The notes: a model not told the origin generated them from the sequence alone. A stretch of DNA of 64,000 nt from Bacteroidota bacterium (GCA_019136655.1 JAGVTU010000027.1:54152-118151); one strand, 5' to 3'; numbered from the stretch's first letter, positions 52,514-61,261 are shown. A program made the numbers and translations.

Positions 52514-54151
52514 TCAGTCGGTAATAATTATTTTTTTTGTTTCAGTTAATTTGTTGTTCTGTGTCAACCGAACGAAATACACTCCGCTTGAGAGATTGTT
52601 GCGGTTGAGAACAAATGACTGCCCGCTAAAACTTATAACAGGTGTTGCTGTCTGCCCGAAAACATTGACAATTGTCAGCGTTACATCTTGTAAAGGTTTC
52701 TTGGAATACAAAACCGTCTGAGTTGAAAATGGGTTCGGAAAAATAACAAAGTCCGAATTGTCTGTAAGTTGAGAAACACCTGTTGTAATACCTTCAGTCT
52801 TCCATAATTCACGACCATTAACTCCATCCTCTGCTGCAAAAAATAATGATCCGTTTGCATTTACCAATGCATCGGGTTTTGACTCAGACGAACCTGGATA
52901 AATGTCCATCACAAGGACTGTACCTATTGCCGTTCCATCACTTTTCCAAAGCTCTTTACCAATTGTTCCATTATCGGCAACGAAATAAAGCGTATCATTT
53001 ACATTTTTGAAAGTTGGAGGATAGCTAATTCCGTTATTACTGCCATTGTTAATGTCTTTCACTAACACTGTTCCGGAGGTTGTTCCATCTGTTTTCCATA
53101 ATTCAGTACCATTGGTTCCGTCATCTGCACTGAACATAAGCAGTGTGCCTGAATTGATAATGGTGAAAAAATTACCGGGTGTAGATGCCCCTGACGGATT
53201 AATATCTTTCAACAAAACCGTACCGGAGGTTGTTCCATCCGTTTTCCATAACTCTGTGCCATTAATTCCATCGTCTGCTGTAATAATGAGAACATTGTTG
53301 AAAACGATTTTAGGGGTTGAATTAGAACTTGCGCTCCCCGTATTAATGTCTTTCACTAAAACTGTTCCTGACGTTGTACCGTCCGTTTTCCATAATTCAT
53401 ATCCGTTTGTTCCGTCATTTGCACAGAAAAATACATTTCCGTTGAAATAAGTAAAACCAAATGGTTGCGACCCGCTGGAACCTGTATTAATATCCTTTAG
53501 CAATATGGTTCCGGAACTAGTTCCATCGCTAATCCATGGCTCAGTACCTAACCCGTTTGCGTCTGATTTTATGTACAACAAACCACCAATGGATACAATA
53601 GAATTAATTAAAATAGGCTTAACCTTTGTAGTACCTGAAGTAGTACCATCACTTTTCCAAAGTTCTGCATTGCCGCCTCCATCATTTGCAGAAAAATATA
53701 GTTCACCATTCAATTCTGCAAAATTGCCGGGAGCTGAACTTGAAGAACCTACATTAATATCCTTCACCATCATAGTGCCGGAAGTAGTACCATCACTTTT
53801 CCAAAGCTCCATTCCATTAACTCCATCATCAGCCCTGAAATATAATACTCCATTAACATTAGTCATTAGGAGAGGATATGAACCTGTTGCTCCGGAGTTG
53901 ATGTCTTTAACTAAAACAGTTCCGTTAGATGTGCCGTCACTTTTCCAAAGTTCCATTCCTGTTGTACCGTCATCCGCAACGAAGAATACCGTTCCATTGA
54001 TGTTTACGATTGGAGTGGAGTTGTAATTACGTGAACTGTTCGGACCTGCCTGAATGTCCTTAACCAAGTGTGCCTGTGCATTTGTCTCAGATGGATTCAG
54101 AAATAAAATAAAAGCTAAAACAGCAAAGGGTTGTGTAAATAGTTTTTTCAT
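52514..54151 (-). CDS. ELWxxDGT-repeat secreted protein with type IX sorting domain
   Basis: This 545-residue protein has a signal peptide (1-25, ending TNAQA). It contains nine repeats of the ELW(K)(S/T)DGT type (ELWKSDGTSNGT, EPWISDGTSSGT, ELWKTEGITTG and others), each about 50 residues apart. The last 75 residues are a type A sorting domain (IFPNPFSTQTVLYS, VFGQTATPVI, SGVYFVRLTQNNKLTETKKI). ELWxxDGT repeats are hallmarks of large surface or adhesin-like proteins. The function is unknown. Confidence 0.9.
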   Translation of the reverse strand: MKKLFTQPFAVLAFILFLNPSETNAQAHLVKDIQAGPNSSRNYNSTPIVNINGTVFFVADDGTTGMELWKSDGTSNGTVLVKDINSGATGSYPLLMTNVNGVLYFRADDGVNGMELWKSDGTTSGTMMVKDINVGSSSSAPGNFAELNGELYFSANDGGGNAELWKSDGTTSGTTKVKPILINSIVSIGGLLYIKSDANGLGTEPWISDGTSSGTILLKDINTGSSGSQPFGFTYFNGNVFFCANDGTNGYELWKTDGTTSGTVLVKDINTGSASSNSTPKIVFNNVLIITADDGINGTELWKTDGTTSGTVLLKDINPSGASTPGNFFTIINSGTLLMFSADDGTNGTELWKTDGTTSGTVLVKDINNGSNNGISYPPTFKNVNDTLYFVADNGTIGKELWKSDGTAIGTVLVMDIYPGSSESKPDALVNANGSLFFAAEDGVNGRELWKTEGITTGVSQLTDNSDFVIFPNPFSTQTVLYSKKPLQDVTLTIVNVFGQTATPVISFSGQSFVLNRNNLSSGVYFVRLTQNNKLTETKKIIITD

Positions 54152-54202
54152 TTTTTATTTGTTAGTGATTACAGTGCTGACTCCGCACATATTTTTTTTG
54201 TT

Positions 54203-54210
54203 GCAAAGTT
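54203..54210 (-). promoter_or_regulatory. Bacteroidota -7 element for ELWxxDGT gene
   Basis: TAACTTTG on the minus strand fully matches TAnnTTTG, 51 bp before the ATG at 54151. Confidence 0.4.
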
Positions 54211-54240
54211 ATTAATATTCTTCTGACTTTAAGTGTTGGG

Positions 54241-54369
54241 CATAACGGTTTCGGGCTTTGCGTTGGTGGGCTTTTGAAACCGAAAACTGTCTGCCAGCAC
54301 CAACGTTTATTAATTGCTCAAATGTTCCTATTCGCACTGTCCGCCCACTGACGCAAAACCCGTGTTACC
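54241..54369. repeat. Palindromic intergenic element (long, attC-like)
   Basis: The left side CATAACGGTTTCGGGCTTTG continues to GGTGGGC (54265-54271), and the right side GCCCACTGACGCAAAACCC (54343-54361) continues to GTGTTACCTGCTGG. GGGCTTTGCGTTGGTGGGC pairs with GCCCACTGACGCAAAACCC with two or three mismatches; AAC and GTT close the ends. The variable middle is about 70 nt. The right end GTTACCTGCTGG recurs at 60850. Confidence 0.75.
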
Positions 54370-54474
54370 TGCTGGCTGTGATTGCGTAATGCTATTTTTT
54401 TGGAAGGTTCTTTTACAATCGCAGTCATTAAATTTGGTTTTTATTTGCAAAGTCAAACGGCTTGTATTCTGTTG

Positions 54475-54933
54475 TCATTTTATTGATTTTTTTGTTCTGA
54501 AAAATAAAGCTACAACAAAACAAAATAGCATATAGACGAAAAACGTAAATCTATACTCAGCTTTGTAAATGCTATCGTTGTTAATGTAAATATGGTCGAA
54601 AAAAGTGGCTTCAATTTGTTTGGGTTTTGGCACATAATGCACATAAAAATCAACGGTTTTTAGTTCTTCTAAGGAAGGCAAAGGTTCTTTTATAAAATAT
54701 TCTTCTGTTGTAGAATACGAGATTGTATCTGGTACATAGTCGTGTTGGTACACAAGTTTGTATTGAATACTTACTACCGTTTTTCCTGAAAATGGTTTTG
54801 TTTCCACAGACAATACGGTGGCTTTTGCTGTAGTAACTACTTGTTGATATTTATGCTCACGCCAAACCGACCGAATACTTAGTAATCCGAAAATTATTCC
54901 TATAATAATTATTATTTTACTTGTGTTTTTCAT
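54475..54933 (-). CDS. DUF3592-like membrane protein
   Basis: The ATG at 54933 gives 152 residues with two membrane segments (N-terminal IIIIIGIIFGLLS and C-terminal FTFFVYMLFCFVVALFF) flanking a beta-rich domain (VVTTAKATVLSVETKPFSG, VSIQYKLVYQ). The pattern matches DUF3592, of unknown function. It is followed by the next membrane protein after 59 bp on the same strand. Confidence 0.75.
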   Translation of the reverse strand: MKNTSKIIIIIGIIFGLLSIRSVWREHKYQQVVTTAKATVLSVETKPFSGKTVVSIQYKLVYQHDYVPDTISYSTTEEYFIKEPLPSLEELKTVDFYVHYVPKPKQIEATFFDHIYINNDSIYKAEYRFTFFVYMLFCFVVALFFRTKKSIK

Positions 54934-54992
54934 TTTTGTATTCTGTTTTATTCCCTTGTGCGGTTGCCATGTGTTTGGGCAATCCAATTCTT

Positions 54993-55421
54993 TTATAATA
55001 AAACTACATGATAAAAAACTTTTTTTCGGCTAAGACAGTGAAATTCTACTTTTTGTCCAATTTTAAGCGTATTATATAATTTTTCTCCCCTATCAAAATA
55101 AAACAAAGTATCATCTAAACAAACGTAGTATAATGTGCCATTTTGGAGTGTGTTTTCTTCAAATTTTTTAGAAATAGTACCTATATAAATGTGTTTGTTT
55201 CGATATAGCAAAGGTAATATCGTGATAAGAGCTATTACCAGAATAGGGAACAATGCGAAGATAATTATCAAATTTAGATGAATATTGGTTGTAAAATATA
55301 GAAATGAAGCAATCATCAAAACCGAAATAAATACTGCACTCAACATATTGATTTTAAAATTTGACAAAATAATTTTTCTGTCTTCTACTGTTATTTTGCA
55401 TTTTGATTTTTGTATTGCCAT
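54993..55421 (-). CDS. Hypothetical membrane protein
   Basis: This 142-residue protein has two membrane segments (about 25-50 and 55-72) and a soluble C-terminal part (IYIGTISKKFEENTLQNGTL then FYFDRGEKLYNTLKIGQKVE), consistent with a small OB-like or SH3-like domain. No family was recognised. It lies between two other small membrane protein genes. Confidence 0.6.
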   Translation of the reverse strand: MAIQKSKCKITVEDRKIILSNFKINMLSAVFISVLMIASFLYFTTNIHLNLIIIFALFPILVIALITILPLLYRNKHIYIGTISKKFEENTLQNGTLYYVCLDDTLFYFDRGEKLYNTLKIGQKVEFHCLSRKKVFYHVVLL

Positions 55422-55474
55422 TTTTTAAAATAATTTTGAGTATCTACAAAACTATCCCTAAAATAATAAGTAAT

Positions 55475-55720
55475 TTACCTGTTCTTTTCATTTCTATATT
55501 TATTTATGGTGTACCATATACATCCGGTTGTTGCCAATGTACCAACTATCCAACTTCCTGTAACACCCAAAGTTTTGGCCGCGAATACTATCATATCCTG
55601 AACGCCTTGTCTGGTGCTGGATTTCGGAATTTCAACACCTTTGGAAATATCGTAAGCATAGAATATCAGTAAGGTCGAAAACAAGGCAACCGAAATAGTA
55701 ACTAAAATGGTTTTGAGCAT
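55475..55720 (-). CDS. Hypothetical small membrane protein
   Basis: This 81-residue protein has a hydrophobic N-terminus (ILVTISVALFSTLLIFYAYD) and a second weak segment (TGSWIVGTLATTGCIWYTI). It may be a two-helix membrane protein. No family was recognised. Codon use looks coding but the evidence is thin. Confidence 0.5.
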   Translation of the reverse strand: MLKTILVTISVALFSTLLIFYAYDISKGVEIPKSSTRQGVQDMIVFAAKTLGVTGSWIVGTLATTGCIWYTINKYRNEKNR

Positions 55721-55775
55721 ATTCTGATTTAATTCCTGTTTATCATCAGTATATAACTAAAAGAAGGATATTTTC

Positions 55776-57058
55776 TTAATGGTTTTTAACGGTTACCTGC
55801 CCCGTACCACCGCATTTTTTACAAGGGTAATAGGTTTTTCCATAATTTGATGTAACATAGGTTTTGTTTCCAAAGCCATCTGTTTTATACACTGTTCTGT
55901 AACCTACACCACTTGCCGAATTTACATTTTCTACCGAGGTGCCTCCTTTGCCACCGCAAGCGTTGCATTGCTGTCGGGTTGAACCGTTCTCCCTATACCA
56001 TTTTGCGTCTGCCTGTTTTTTTTCTTCTTGTTGTTGCTCCCAATTTTTATTTGCCCAAGCATAATAATTTGCGCTTCTCTTTTTGGCATCTGCGTATTCG
56101 TCTTTAGAAGCCGCATCGCAAAGTGGTGTTATTTCTCCATTATTGTAATACCAAACATAGGAATTTGGGTCGTGTTGTGTAGCAAACATCAAAAAATGAG
56201 TATCATCAATAATATTAAATGTCGGACGTACTTTTTGTAACTTTGTAAACCTTTCAATTACTTCATTTGGAATGGTTACTATTCTTATGATTTCGCCTGT
56301 TTCATAATTTAATGTAACTATCCCTTTTTCGTTTCCCGCTTCATAAGTTAAATATGGCTTATCTGCCCAGAATTTGGAGAACCTTTGCTGATAAGTACCA
56401 TCGAAACGAGGAGCGGGATAATTATAGCCTATAATACCATCTTTTGCGCTAACAAGTACTCCAGTTCTTGTAAGCACAGCTCCAACACCGTCTTTACACA
56501 ACGCATAAGAAGATACCTTAATATCTTCTGGATGAAAGCCACTTCCTATATTTTTGAAAAAATCAGATGTAGCAGTTTTTCCGCATGTAAGCGTATCTAT
56601 CCTATAAGGACTAAGAAAGAAAAATTTGTCTTTGGTTTTTACAAATGTAATACCTGCACCATAGTTTGGATATTCACGGAAGTAAAAAACATCTCCTTTG
56701 GCAAATAGCTCTTTCACTTCTGTTTTAATAAGCTTGTCATCTTGCCACTGTTGCTCTGTTGCCGTATAAGTTATTCCTCTCTTAACTTTCTTTGGCGATA
56801 CATCGTATTTGAAATTTACTTTACTCATTTGAGGCATAGTACCTAAACCAGTTTTTGACCTTCCTAAAAGAACACCAGTATGGGGGCTAAAAATTTTATA
56901 ATCGCTGTTGAAATTTTCTACTTCAATATTCCCCTCTTTGTTTATATACACATTAGGAACTCCATAAGCGTACAAATACAATTGTCAATAGGTGTGTTTT
57001 GTGCATTAGCAGCTAATACAGCAATTGTGAAAAGCGAAAAAAATAGAAATGACTTCAT
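55776..57058 (-). pseudogene. Secreted DnaJ-zinc-finger-tailed protein with frameshifted leader
   Basis: The long frame (56981 down to 55776) lacks a start and begins LYLYAYGVPNVYINKEG. An ATG at 57058 encodes a signal peptide (KSFLFFSLFTIAVLAANAQ) plus a few residues in another frame; adding one T within CAATTG at about 56982 would join them. The body is about 400 residues of beta-propeller-like repeats, and the end has two CxxCxGxG zinc motifs (CNACGGKGG and CKKCGGTGQV) as in DnaJ central domains. Either the gene is broken or the base is a sequencing error. Confidence 0.65.
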
Positions 57059-57087
57059 CTCAGCTACTCAATTTAAATGTGTGCTAT

Positions 57088-58305
57088 TTAATTTTTATAT
57101 ATAATCTGCATGTGGTAATTACTTGTCCAGGAATTGTCATTGGGATTATTGTCTTCAAGTTCTTCTCTGTACACCAAGGCCGCATAAAGCTTATTGTTGA
57201 AAAAGTAAATGGCGTGAATTCGTGTATGCTCACGTATATCCTGTTCTTGAAGGAAAAGTTCGCTGCCACCGGTTGTTTTATATTTTCTAATACTATAGTG
57301 TGAGGTTTGATTTTCTATTCTGTCTTCTACAAGGTATAAATTTCCTTCAGGGTCTATTTCGGTATATGAGGTTAAATACCGTACCGGATAGTTAGGGTTG
57401 CTGAAGTCGTTTACTTTGGTCACATCCAATACTTTTTCTACACTGTAGCTGTTTAAGTTGATTTTATATACCACATACTTATTTTGCCATTGAGCATTAA
57501 TCGCTACAAAAAGATTTTCATTATGACGGGTGGAATGCATGATATATCCTGCATTCGGAATTATAACTTCATTCCTACTGGTCATAGCATAAATATTATA
57601 GGGACCAGGAGTGTTTGATTCTTCAAGTACAGTAATTGTTCCCTGAACACCCGCTGTACCATCATTCAACAAAGTAGCCACAAAAGTTTTATCGTTGTAT
57701 CGGGTTGATACATATTGCGTTGCCCAAAATGAATTGTCCTTCCACTGTTCGGTACTATAATGATAGTGTGATACCATATTGCTTGTACCATAGTTCTCCG
57801 TATTGTTCAATAAGCCATCTTCAGATGCTTGCAATTTCTTTATTCCATAGTACGGATAACCAATATTTATGGGTTGCCCATTTTTAAATACATTAATATT
57901 ACCGGCATTATTGAACGAAATATGGGTTTCCCATGTGTCAGCACCATAAATGGTCTTTATATCTCTAAAATCTGAACCTGTATTACCAGTTGGTTTGCTA
58001 ACAGTAGCTTCGTTTTGTTGGTTTAAAACAATCTCAATTGGATCTTGATAACCTATCATGTCATAAAAGTAAAGGTACCAACGCAGCTCTCCTTGTTTTT
58101 GTAAACTAAATGCAGAAGTTCCGAAACTTCCACCTAGGTTACCTTGTGTTTTAGGTTGTACATGTTGGGCAACAACTTTCCAATTATTAGTGTTGAGAAG
58201 TGTGATGTTATTTGGGTTGTTAGGATTAACATCATCCTTTTTTTTACAAGAAGATAAAAATACCGTAGTAAGAATGGTTATTGTCAGAATTTGTAATGCT
58301 TTCAT
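57088..58305 (-). CDS. Hypothetical lipoprotein
   Basis: The ATG at 58305 gives 405 residues with the lipoprotein signal TILTTVFLSSCKKKDD (acylated Cys near residue 20). The mature part has no recognised domain but is rich in aromatic/Asn beta-strand repeats, as in beta-propellers (GTAGVQGTITVLEES, KYVVYKINLNSYSVEKVLDV). Surface or periplasmic location is predicted. Function unknown. Confidence 0.68.
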   Translation of the reverse strand: MKALQILTITILTTVFLSSCKKKDDVNPNNPNNITLLNTNNWKVVAQHVQPKTQGNLGGSFGTSAFSLQKQGELRWYLYFYDMIGYQDPIEIVLNQQNEATVSKPTGNTGSDFRDIKTIYGADTWETHISFNNAGNINVFKNGQPINIGYPYYGIKKLQASEDGLLNNTENYGTSNMVSHYHYSTEQWKDNSFWATQYVSTRYNDKTFVATLLNDGTAGVQGTITVLEESNTPGPYNIYAMTSRNEVIIPNAGYIMHSTRHNENLFVAINAQWQNKYVVYKINLNSYSVEKVLDVTKVNDFSNPNYPVRYLTSYTEIDPEGNLYLVEDRIENQTSHYSIRKYKTTGGSELFLQEQDIREHTRIHAIYFFNNKLYAALVYREELEDNNPNDNSWTSNYHMQIIYKN

Positions 58306-58351
58306 AATGACCTGTATTTTTTTGATTATAATGATGTTTAAATAAGTATTT

Positions 58352-58682
58352 CTAAATGCTTTTCTCAATGTCTTTTAGTTTGTTTATGTAATGGCAACCA
58401 ACACCTGTTTTGTTCTTCTCCATTTTTTGAAGAGTTTCTTCGTGCTTATTGATGTCAATAGTAAGATATAATGAAAGGTTTGCTTTTTGTGATGAAACAC
58501 CAATGAGAAACCAATCCATTTCTCTCTTTGTTTTGGTGCTTTTATATCTTTTGTTACCAAAATCTAAGATTAAGGTACCTGAAATTTTAGATTCTTCATC
58601 ACTAACTTTTCTCATTCAATTATGGAAAAACAGTCTGTACGTTGATGTTCATCATCCTCATTTTTAATAAATATCTCAATGC
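58352..58682 (-). pseudogene. Frameshifted DUF1801 remnant, fourth copy
   Basis: The C-terminal two thirds reads in one frame (LILDFGNKRYKSTKTKR, FLIGVSSQKANLSLYLTID, MEKNKTGVGCHYINKLKDIE), matching DUF1801. The N-terminal part (FIKNEDDEHQRTDCFSIIE) lies just upstream in another frame, ending at a TGA. Joining the two needs a frameshift of one or two bases at about 58614. Together they give the full family pattern. Confidence 0.7.
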
Positions 58683-58786
58683 TTAAATTCGTTTGTTACA
58701 TTTTGCTACTTTACTTGTAATTCTTATGCTCTTAGTGTTATACTATAGTTTACCTGCTTTAGTTACACTGTTATCAAAGCATGACC

Positions 58787-58890
58787 ACCAACGCCAGTCC
58801 GTCTAATAACTTCTATTCACATTCAAAAATAACAAATCACTAATTTTAAAAAGCATCAGAACGATTTTATGCGGCTTTTAATAAAACATT
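58787..58890 (+). repeat. Dispersed repeat copy E (left part only)
   Basis: It carries the left blocks CGCCAGTCCGTCTAATAAC, CATTCAAAAATAACAAATCA and GCATCAGAACGATTTTATGC, then is truncated after TTTTAATAAAACATT. Confidence 0.7.
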
Positions 58891-58962
58891 CTTCTGTTTG
58901 CGGAAGTAAAACGAAAAATTTATCGGCTCGCATTTTTAGAAGGTGTAAGTGGGGAAATACTA

Positions 58963-59670
58963 CTATTTTTTTTGAGTTAGTCCCATATATTTTTTCCCAC
59001 CGGCTTCGCCTGTACCTGATTCACCGAGGATAACATTCCGGTTAGCGGGATATTGCGTTTCTATCCATTTATACTCGGGATGATATTCGATAAAATGAGT
59101 AACAGATGTAGTTGTTATCGTTCTTGCCATGAAATCATCTGAGTTGGTGACGATAAATGAGTTTACATCTTCCTGAGCAAGCATCATGGGAATGGTACCG
59201 CAATACACATCTTTTTTATCTCTTGAATACGGAAAAGAAATTATTTCAAATGTTGCAGGGTCAGCATTCAAAATGATTTCATTATTTAAAAAAACAAACT
59301 CCTTGTTTTTTGCATAGCCATACTCATCATCGGTGAGAGGCGTAAATCCTTCAGGCTTTGCCTTCCAAACTATCTTTCCTTTGAAATAAACCCGGGCATT
59401 GTCCATTGCAAAATTTTTATTCTTTTTTAATACATGAAAACTTTCCTGGTCAATGCCTTCTATGTAGTGGCTTCTTTTACCATGGCTTTCATCTATGGTT
59501 ACCCATACCCAATCACCATTTTCTTTTACATATCCCGTACTGCATCCTGAAACTATGAACATCAAGATGGTGCTTATAGGGAATACAATAGCTTTTTTGT
59601 TGCTGCAAGATCTTCCGAAGAATGCTTTGTAGAAGTAATTCTTAATTAATTGAAAAAAATACTTTTCCAT
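58963..59670 (-). CDS. DKNYY-family lipoprotein
   Basis: This 235-residue protein has an unusually long charged N-terminus before a lipobox (ILMFIVSGCS, acylated Cys near residue 43), so the real start may be an internal codon. The mature part has DKNYY-type repeats: HVLKKNKNFAMDNARVYFKG, EYGYAKNKEFVFLNNEI and FPYSRDKKDVYCGTIPM. The family is surface-exposed or periplasmic and of unknown function. A -7 element lies at 59702-59709. Confidence 0.7.
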   Translation of the reverse strand: MEKYFFQLIKNYFYKAFFGRSCSNKKAIVFPISTILMFIVSGCSTGYVKENGDWVWVTIDESHGKRSHYIEGIDQESFHVLKKNKNFAMDNARVYFKGKIVWKAKPEGFTPLTDDEYGYAKNKEFVFLNNEIILNADPATFEIISFPYSRDKKDVYCGTIPMMLAQEDVNSFIVTNSDDFMARTITTTSVTHFIEYHPEYKWIETQYPANRNVILGESGTGEAGGKKYMGLTQKK

Positions 59671-59701
59671 TTTAATATTAAGTATGCTGAGGTTTTATGA
59701 G

Positions 59702-59709
59702 CAAATATA
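59702..59709 (-). promoter_or_regulatory. Bacteroidota -7 element for DKNYY gene
   Basis: TATATTTG on the minus strand is a full TAnnTTTG match 31 bp before the start at 59670. Confidence 0.38.
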
Positions 59710-60203
59710 AATAGTATCATCCGCAATGTACCTTACAGGTAGGCTGTGCGGGGACAGACAAAAGGGAGATGCTTTGTGAGGAGGTGATTTTTTTCCGCAG
59801 AATAAAGGAGGAAGCTTCGGAGAGATTGTAAAGGTGGGTTGAACGATTTCGCTCGAGAAGAAATGCTGATGCAGAGAAGTAGGGACAGCAGGACAGTGGT
59901 GCTGTTGTAATGTATTTCTGCTGATGAAATTTTTGCTGACAGACTTTTCTACTTCCTTGCATCCTCTACCCACTGGCTTCCAATGTGGCCGGGGATATTG
60001 CGTAATGGTAATACAGCTCAACTTTTAGTCTCAATTTTTTTCCCTCCTTGCTTAAAACAGCAGACCTTTTATTTTTTCATCTGTACGCATAGTTCTGTAA
60101 ACAGAGATAGTGCTGAAAAGAGTGTTATTATTTTGAAAAGGTAGTTGATTAACGGTTACCCTCGTTAGCGGTTCGTTGTTTTTTTGTGATTATCTGTTCA
60201 ATA
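59710..60203. other. Non-coding stretch of unusual composition
   Basis: A 230-bp part (about 59740-59970) is GC-richer and purine-biased compared with neighbours, without a convincing frame; two short minus-strand frames there look like chance. The segment GGGGATATTGCGTAATGGTA (59985-60010) resembles the right ends of the palindromic elements. No gene is called. Confidence 0.4.
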
Positions 60204-60656
60204 TTATTCGTCATTCAATGAATGAATTCCTTGTTCTAGAAGTTTAGCAATTCCGTCTTTCATTGCTTTAACCTGTTCTATCGTATGCCCTTGCCAAACA
60301 GTAACTTCTCCAACGACTCTAAATGGTTCTGTTGAACGATAAGACATAGTTGGATTCCCGGGAAATTTTTTATCTGTTAAGTCAGGGTCGTTTTCGATTT
60401 GCCCGGTCGGCTCTACTAAATAAATTCGCTCTTGTCCTTCGCCAAAAGCAAGTTCTGCACCCCAAATTGCAGCGTCCAATGTTGCAGACAAGAATATGTA
60501 TTTTGCATTTTGTCGTTGACCGTAGTTTGAATTGAATCCTACCTTAATTAAGTCACCAATTTTCAATTCTGCTTTTGTTCCGTGAAAATATGTTTGAGCA
60601 AAGGGTGTCGAACCTTGTACACCCATTTTGTTTTCGCTTTTATTTTCTTCTTTCAT
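60204..60656 (-). CDS. arr: Rifampin ADP-ribosyltransferase (Arr)
   Basis: This 150-residue protein aligns by eye with Arr over its length: TYFHGTKAELKIGDLI, FNSNYGQRQNAKYIFLSATL, DAAIWGAELAFGEGQERIYL, VEPTGQIENDPDLTDKKFPG and EPFRVVGEVTVWQGHT. Arr inactivates rifamycins by ADP-ribosylation from NAD+. By alignment, the catalytic His (H25) and Asp (D90) are present, but the Tyr of the family (Y49 of the mycobacterial enzyme) appears as Phe55. It stands between palindromic elements like a cassette gene; arr genes are known integron cassettes elsewhere. Confidence 0.85.
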   Translation of the reverse strand: MKEENKSENKMGVQGSTPFAQTYFHGTKAELKIGDLIKVGFNSNYGQRQNAKYIFLSATLDAAIWGAELAFGEGQERIYLVEPTGQIENDPDLTDKKFPGNPTMSYRSTEPFRVVGEVTVWQGHTIEQVKAMKDGIAKLLEQGIHSLNDE

Positions 60657-60696
60657 ATATTATTAAGATTTTACATTTTGGAGTCTTTCGTTACAA

Positions 60697-60861
60697 TGAC
60701 TGCTTCCGGTTTACGTATTGGCGATGTGGCGGGGATTTTTACCATCCCGATAGCAATCGGGATTCAATCGAAGAATCCCGGACGACCGGGATTGAACCTT
60801 GCACAAATGTTTCATAGAAGCACTTCAGCCGCCATATTGCCAAACCGATGTTACCTGCTGG
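60697..60861. repeat. Palindromic intergenic element (attC-like) before arr
   Basis: The arms GGCGATGTGGCGG (60720-60732) and CCGCCATATTGCC (60829-60841) pair with few mismatches, with outer CGGTTT / AAACCG. The right end is GATGTTACCTGCTGG. Two internal hairpins are present: ATCCCGAT-AGCA-ATCGGGAT (60744-60763) and AATCCCG/CGGGATT (60774-60792). Confidence 0.7.
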
Positions 60862-60866
60862 TGTTT

Positions 60867-61253
60867 TCATTTCGTCAGTGTATATGGTGGTTTAACGTGA
60901 TAATCTAATGGTCTGTCAGATTGCCATTTCAATGGATATATATCGTCTTGGCTAACTTTTAGTTTTGCCAGTAGCTCCGGTTCTTCAATACAAAACCAGT
61001 CGTCTCCAATGCTTAAATAGATACTGTCTTTATTAACAAAGTCAAATGTCGTGGTGTCAACATAAAAACTTGCTCTGAGTTCTTGTCCATTTTTAAAAGT
61101 ATCTGTCCCACCAGCTTTATATTTTCGCCCATCAAGTGCAATTTTATACTCTCGGTAATATGTTGCACTACAAGGTCCAACAATTACCGAGACCTCGTCC
61201 TTCCCACAGAAAGAAATCGGCAAATCTTCAAGGTCTTTTTTAGTGAATGGCAT
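60867..61253 (-). CDS. Hypothetical protein
   Basis: This 128-residue soluble protein has a mixed alpha/beta composition (DLPISFCGKDEVSVIVGP, YYREYKIALDGRKYKAGGTD, DFVNKDSIYLSIGDDWFC). No family was recognised and no signal peptide is seen. It is 8 bp downstream of the next gene and may share a transcript with it. Confidence 0.6.
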   Translation of the reverse strand: MPFTKKDLEDLPISFCGKDEVSVIVGPCSATYYREYKIALDGRKYKAGGTDTFKNGQELRASFYVDTTTFDFVNKDSIYLSIGDDWFCIEEPELLAKLKVSQDDIYPLKWQSDRPLDYHVKPPYTLTK

Positions 61254-61261
61254 TTGTCGAA

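Noticed and set aside
53046..54026. Long plus-strand frames of 134 and 173 codons opposite the ELWxxDGT gene
   Set aside because: They are periodic shadows of the repeats; the minus-strand product has a signal peptide and sorting domain.
59695..60021. Two minus-strand frames of 81 and 108 codons
   Set aside because: Composition is protein-atypical (many Cys, Ser, Pro and His), there is no promoter or family resemblance, and the two frames overlap each other.
60761..60800. tRNA T-arm lookalike on the minus strand (GGTTCAATCCC with a paired stem)
   Set aside because: No acceptor, D or anticodon arms fit around it; it belongs to the internal hairpins of the palindromic element.
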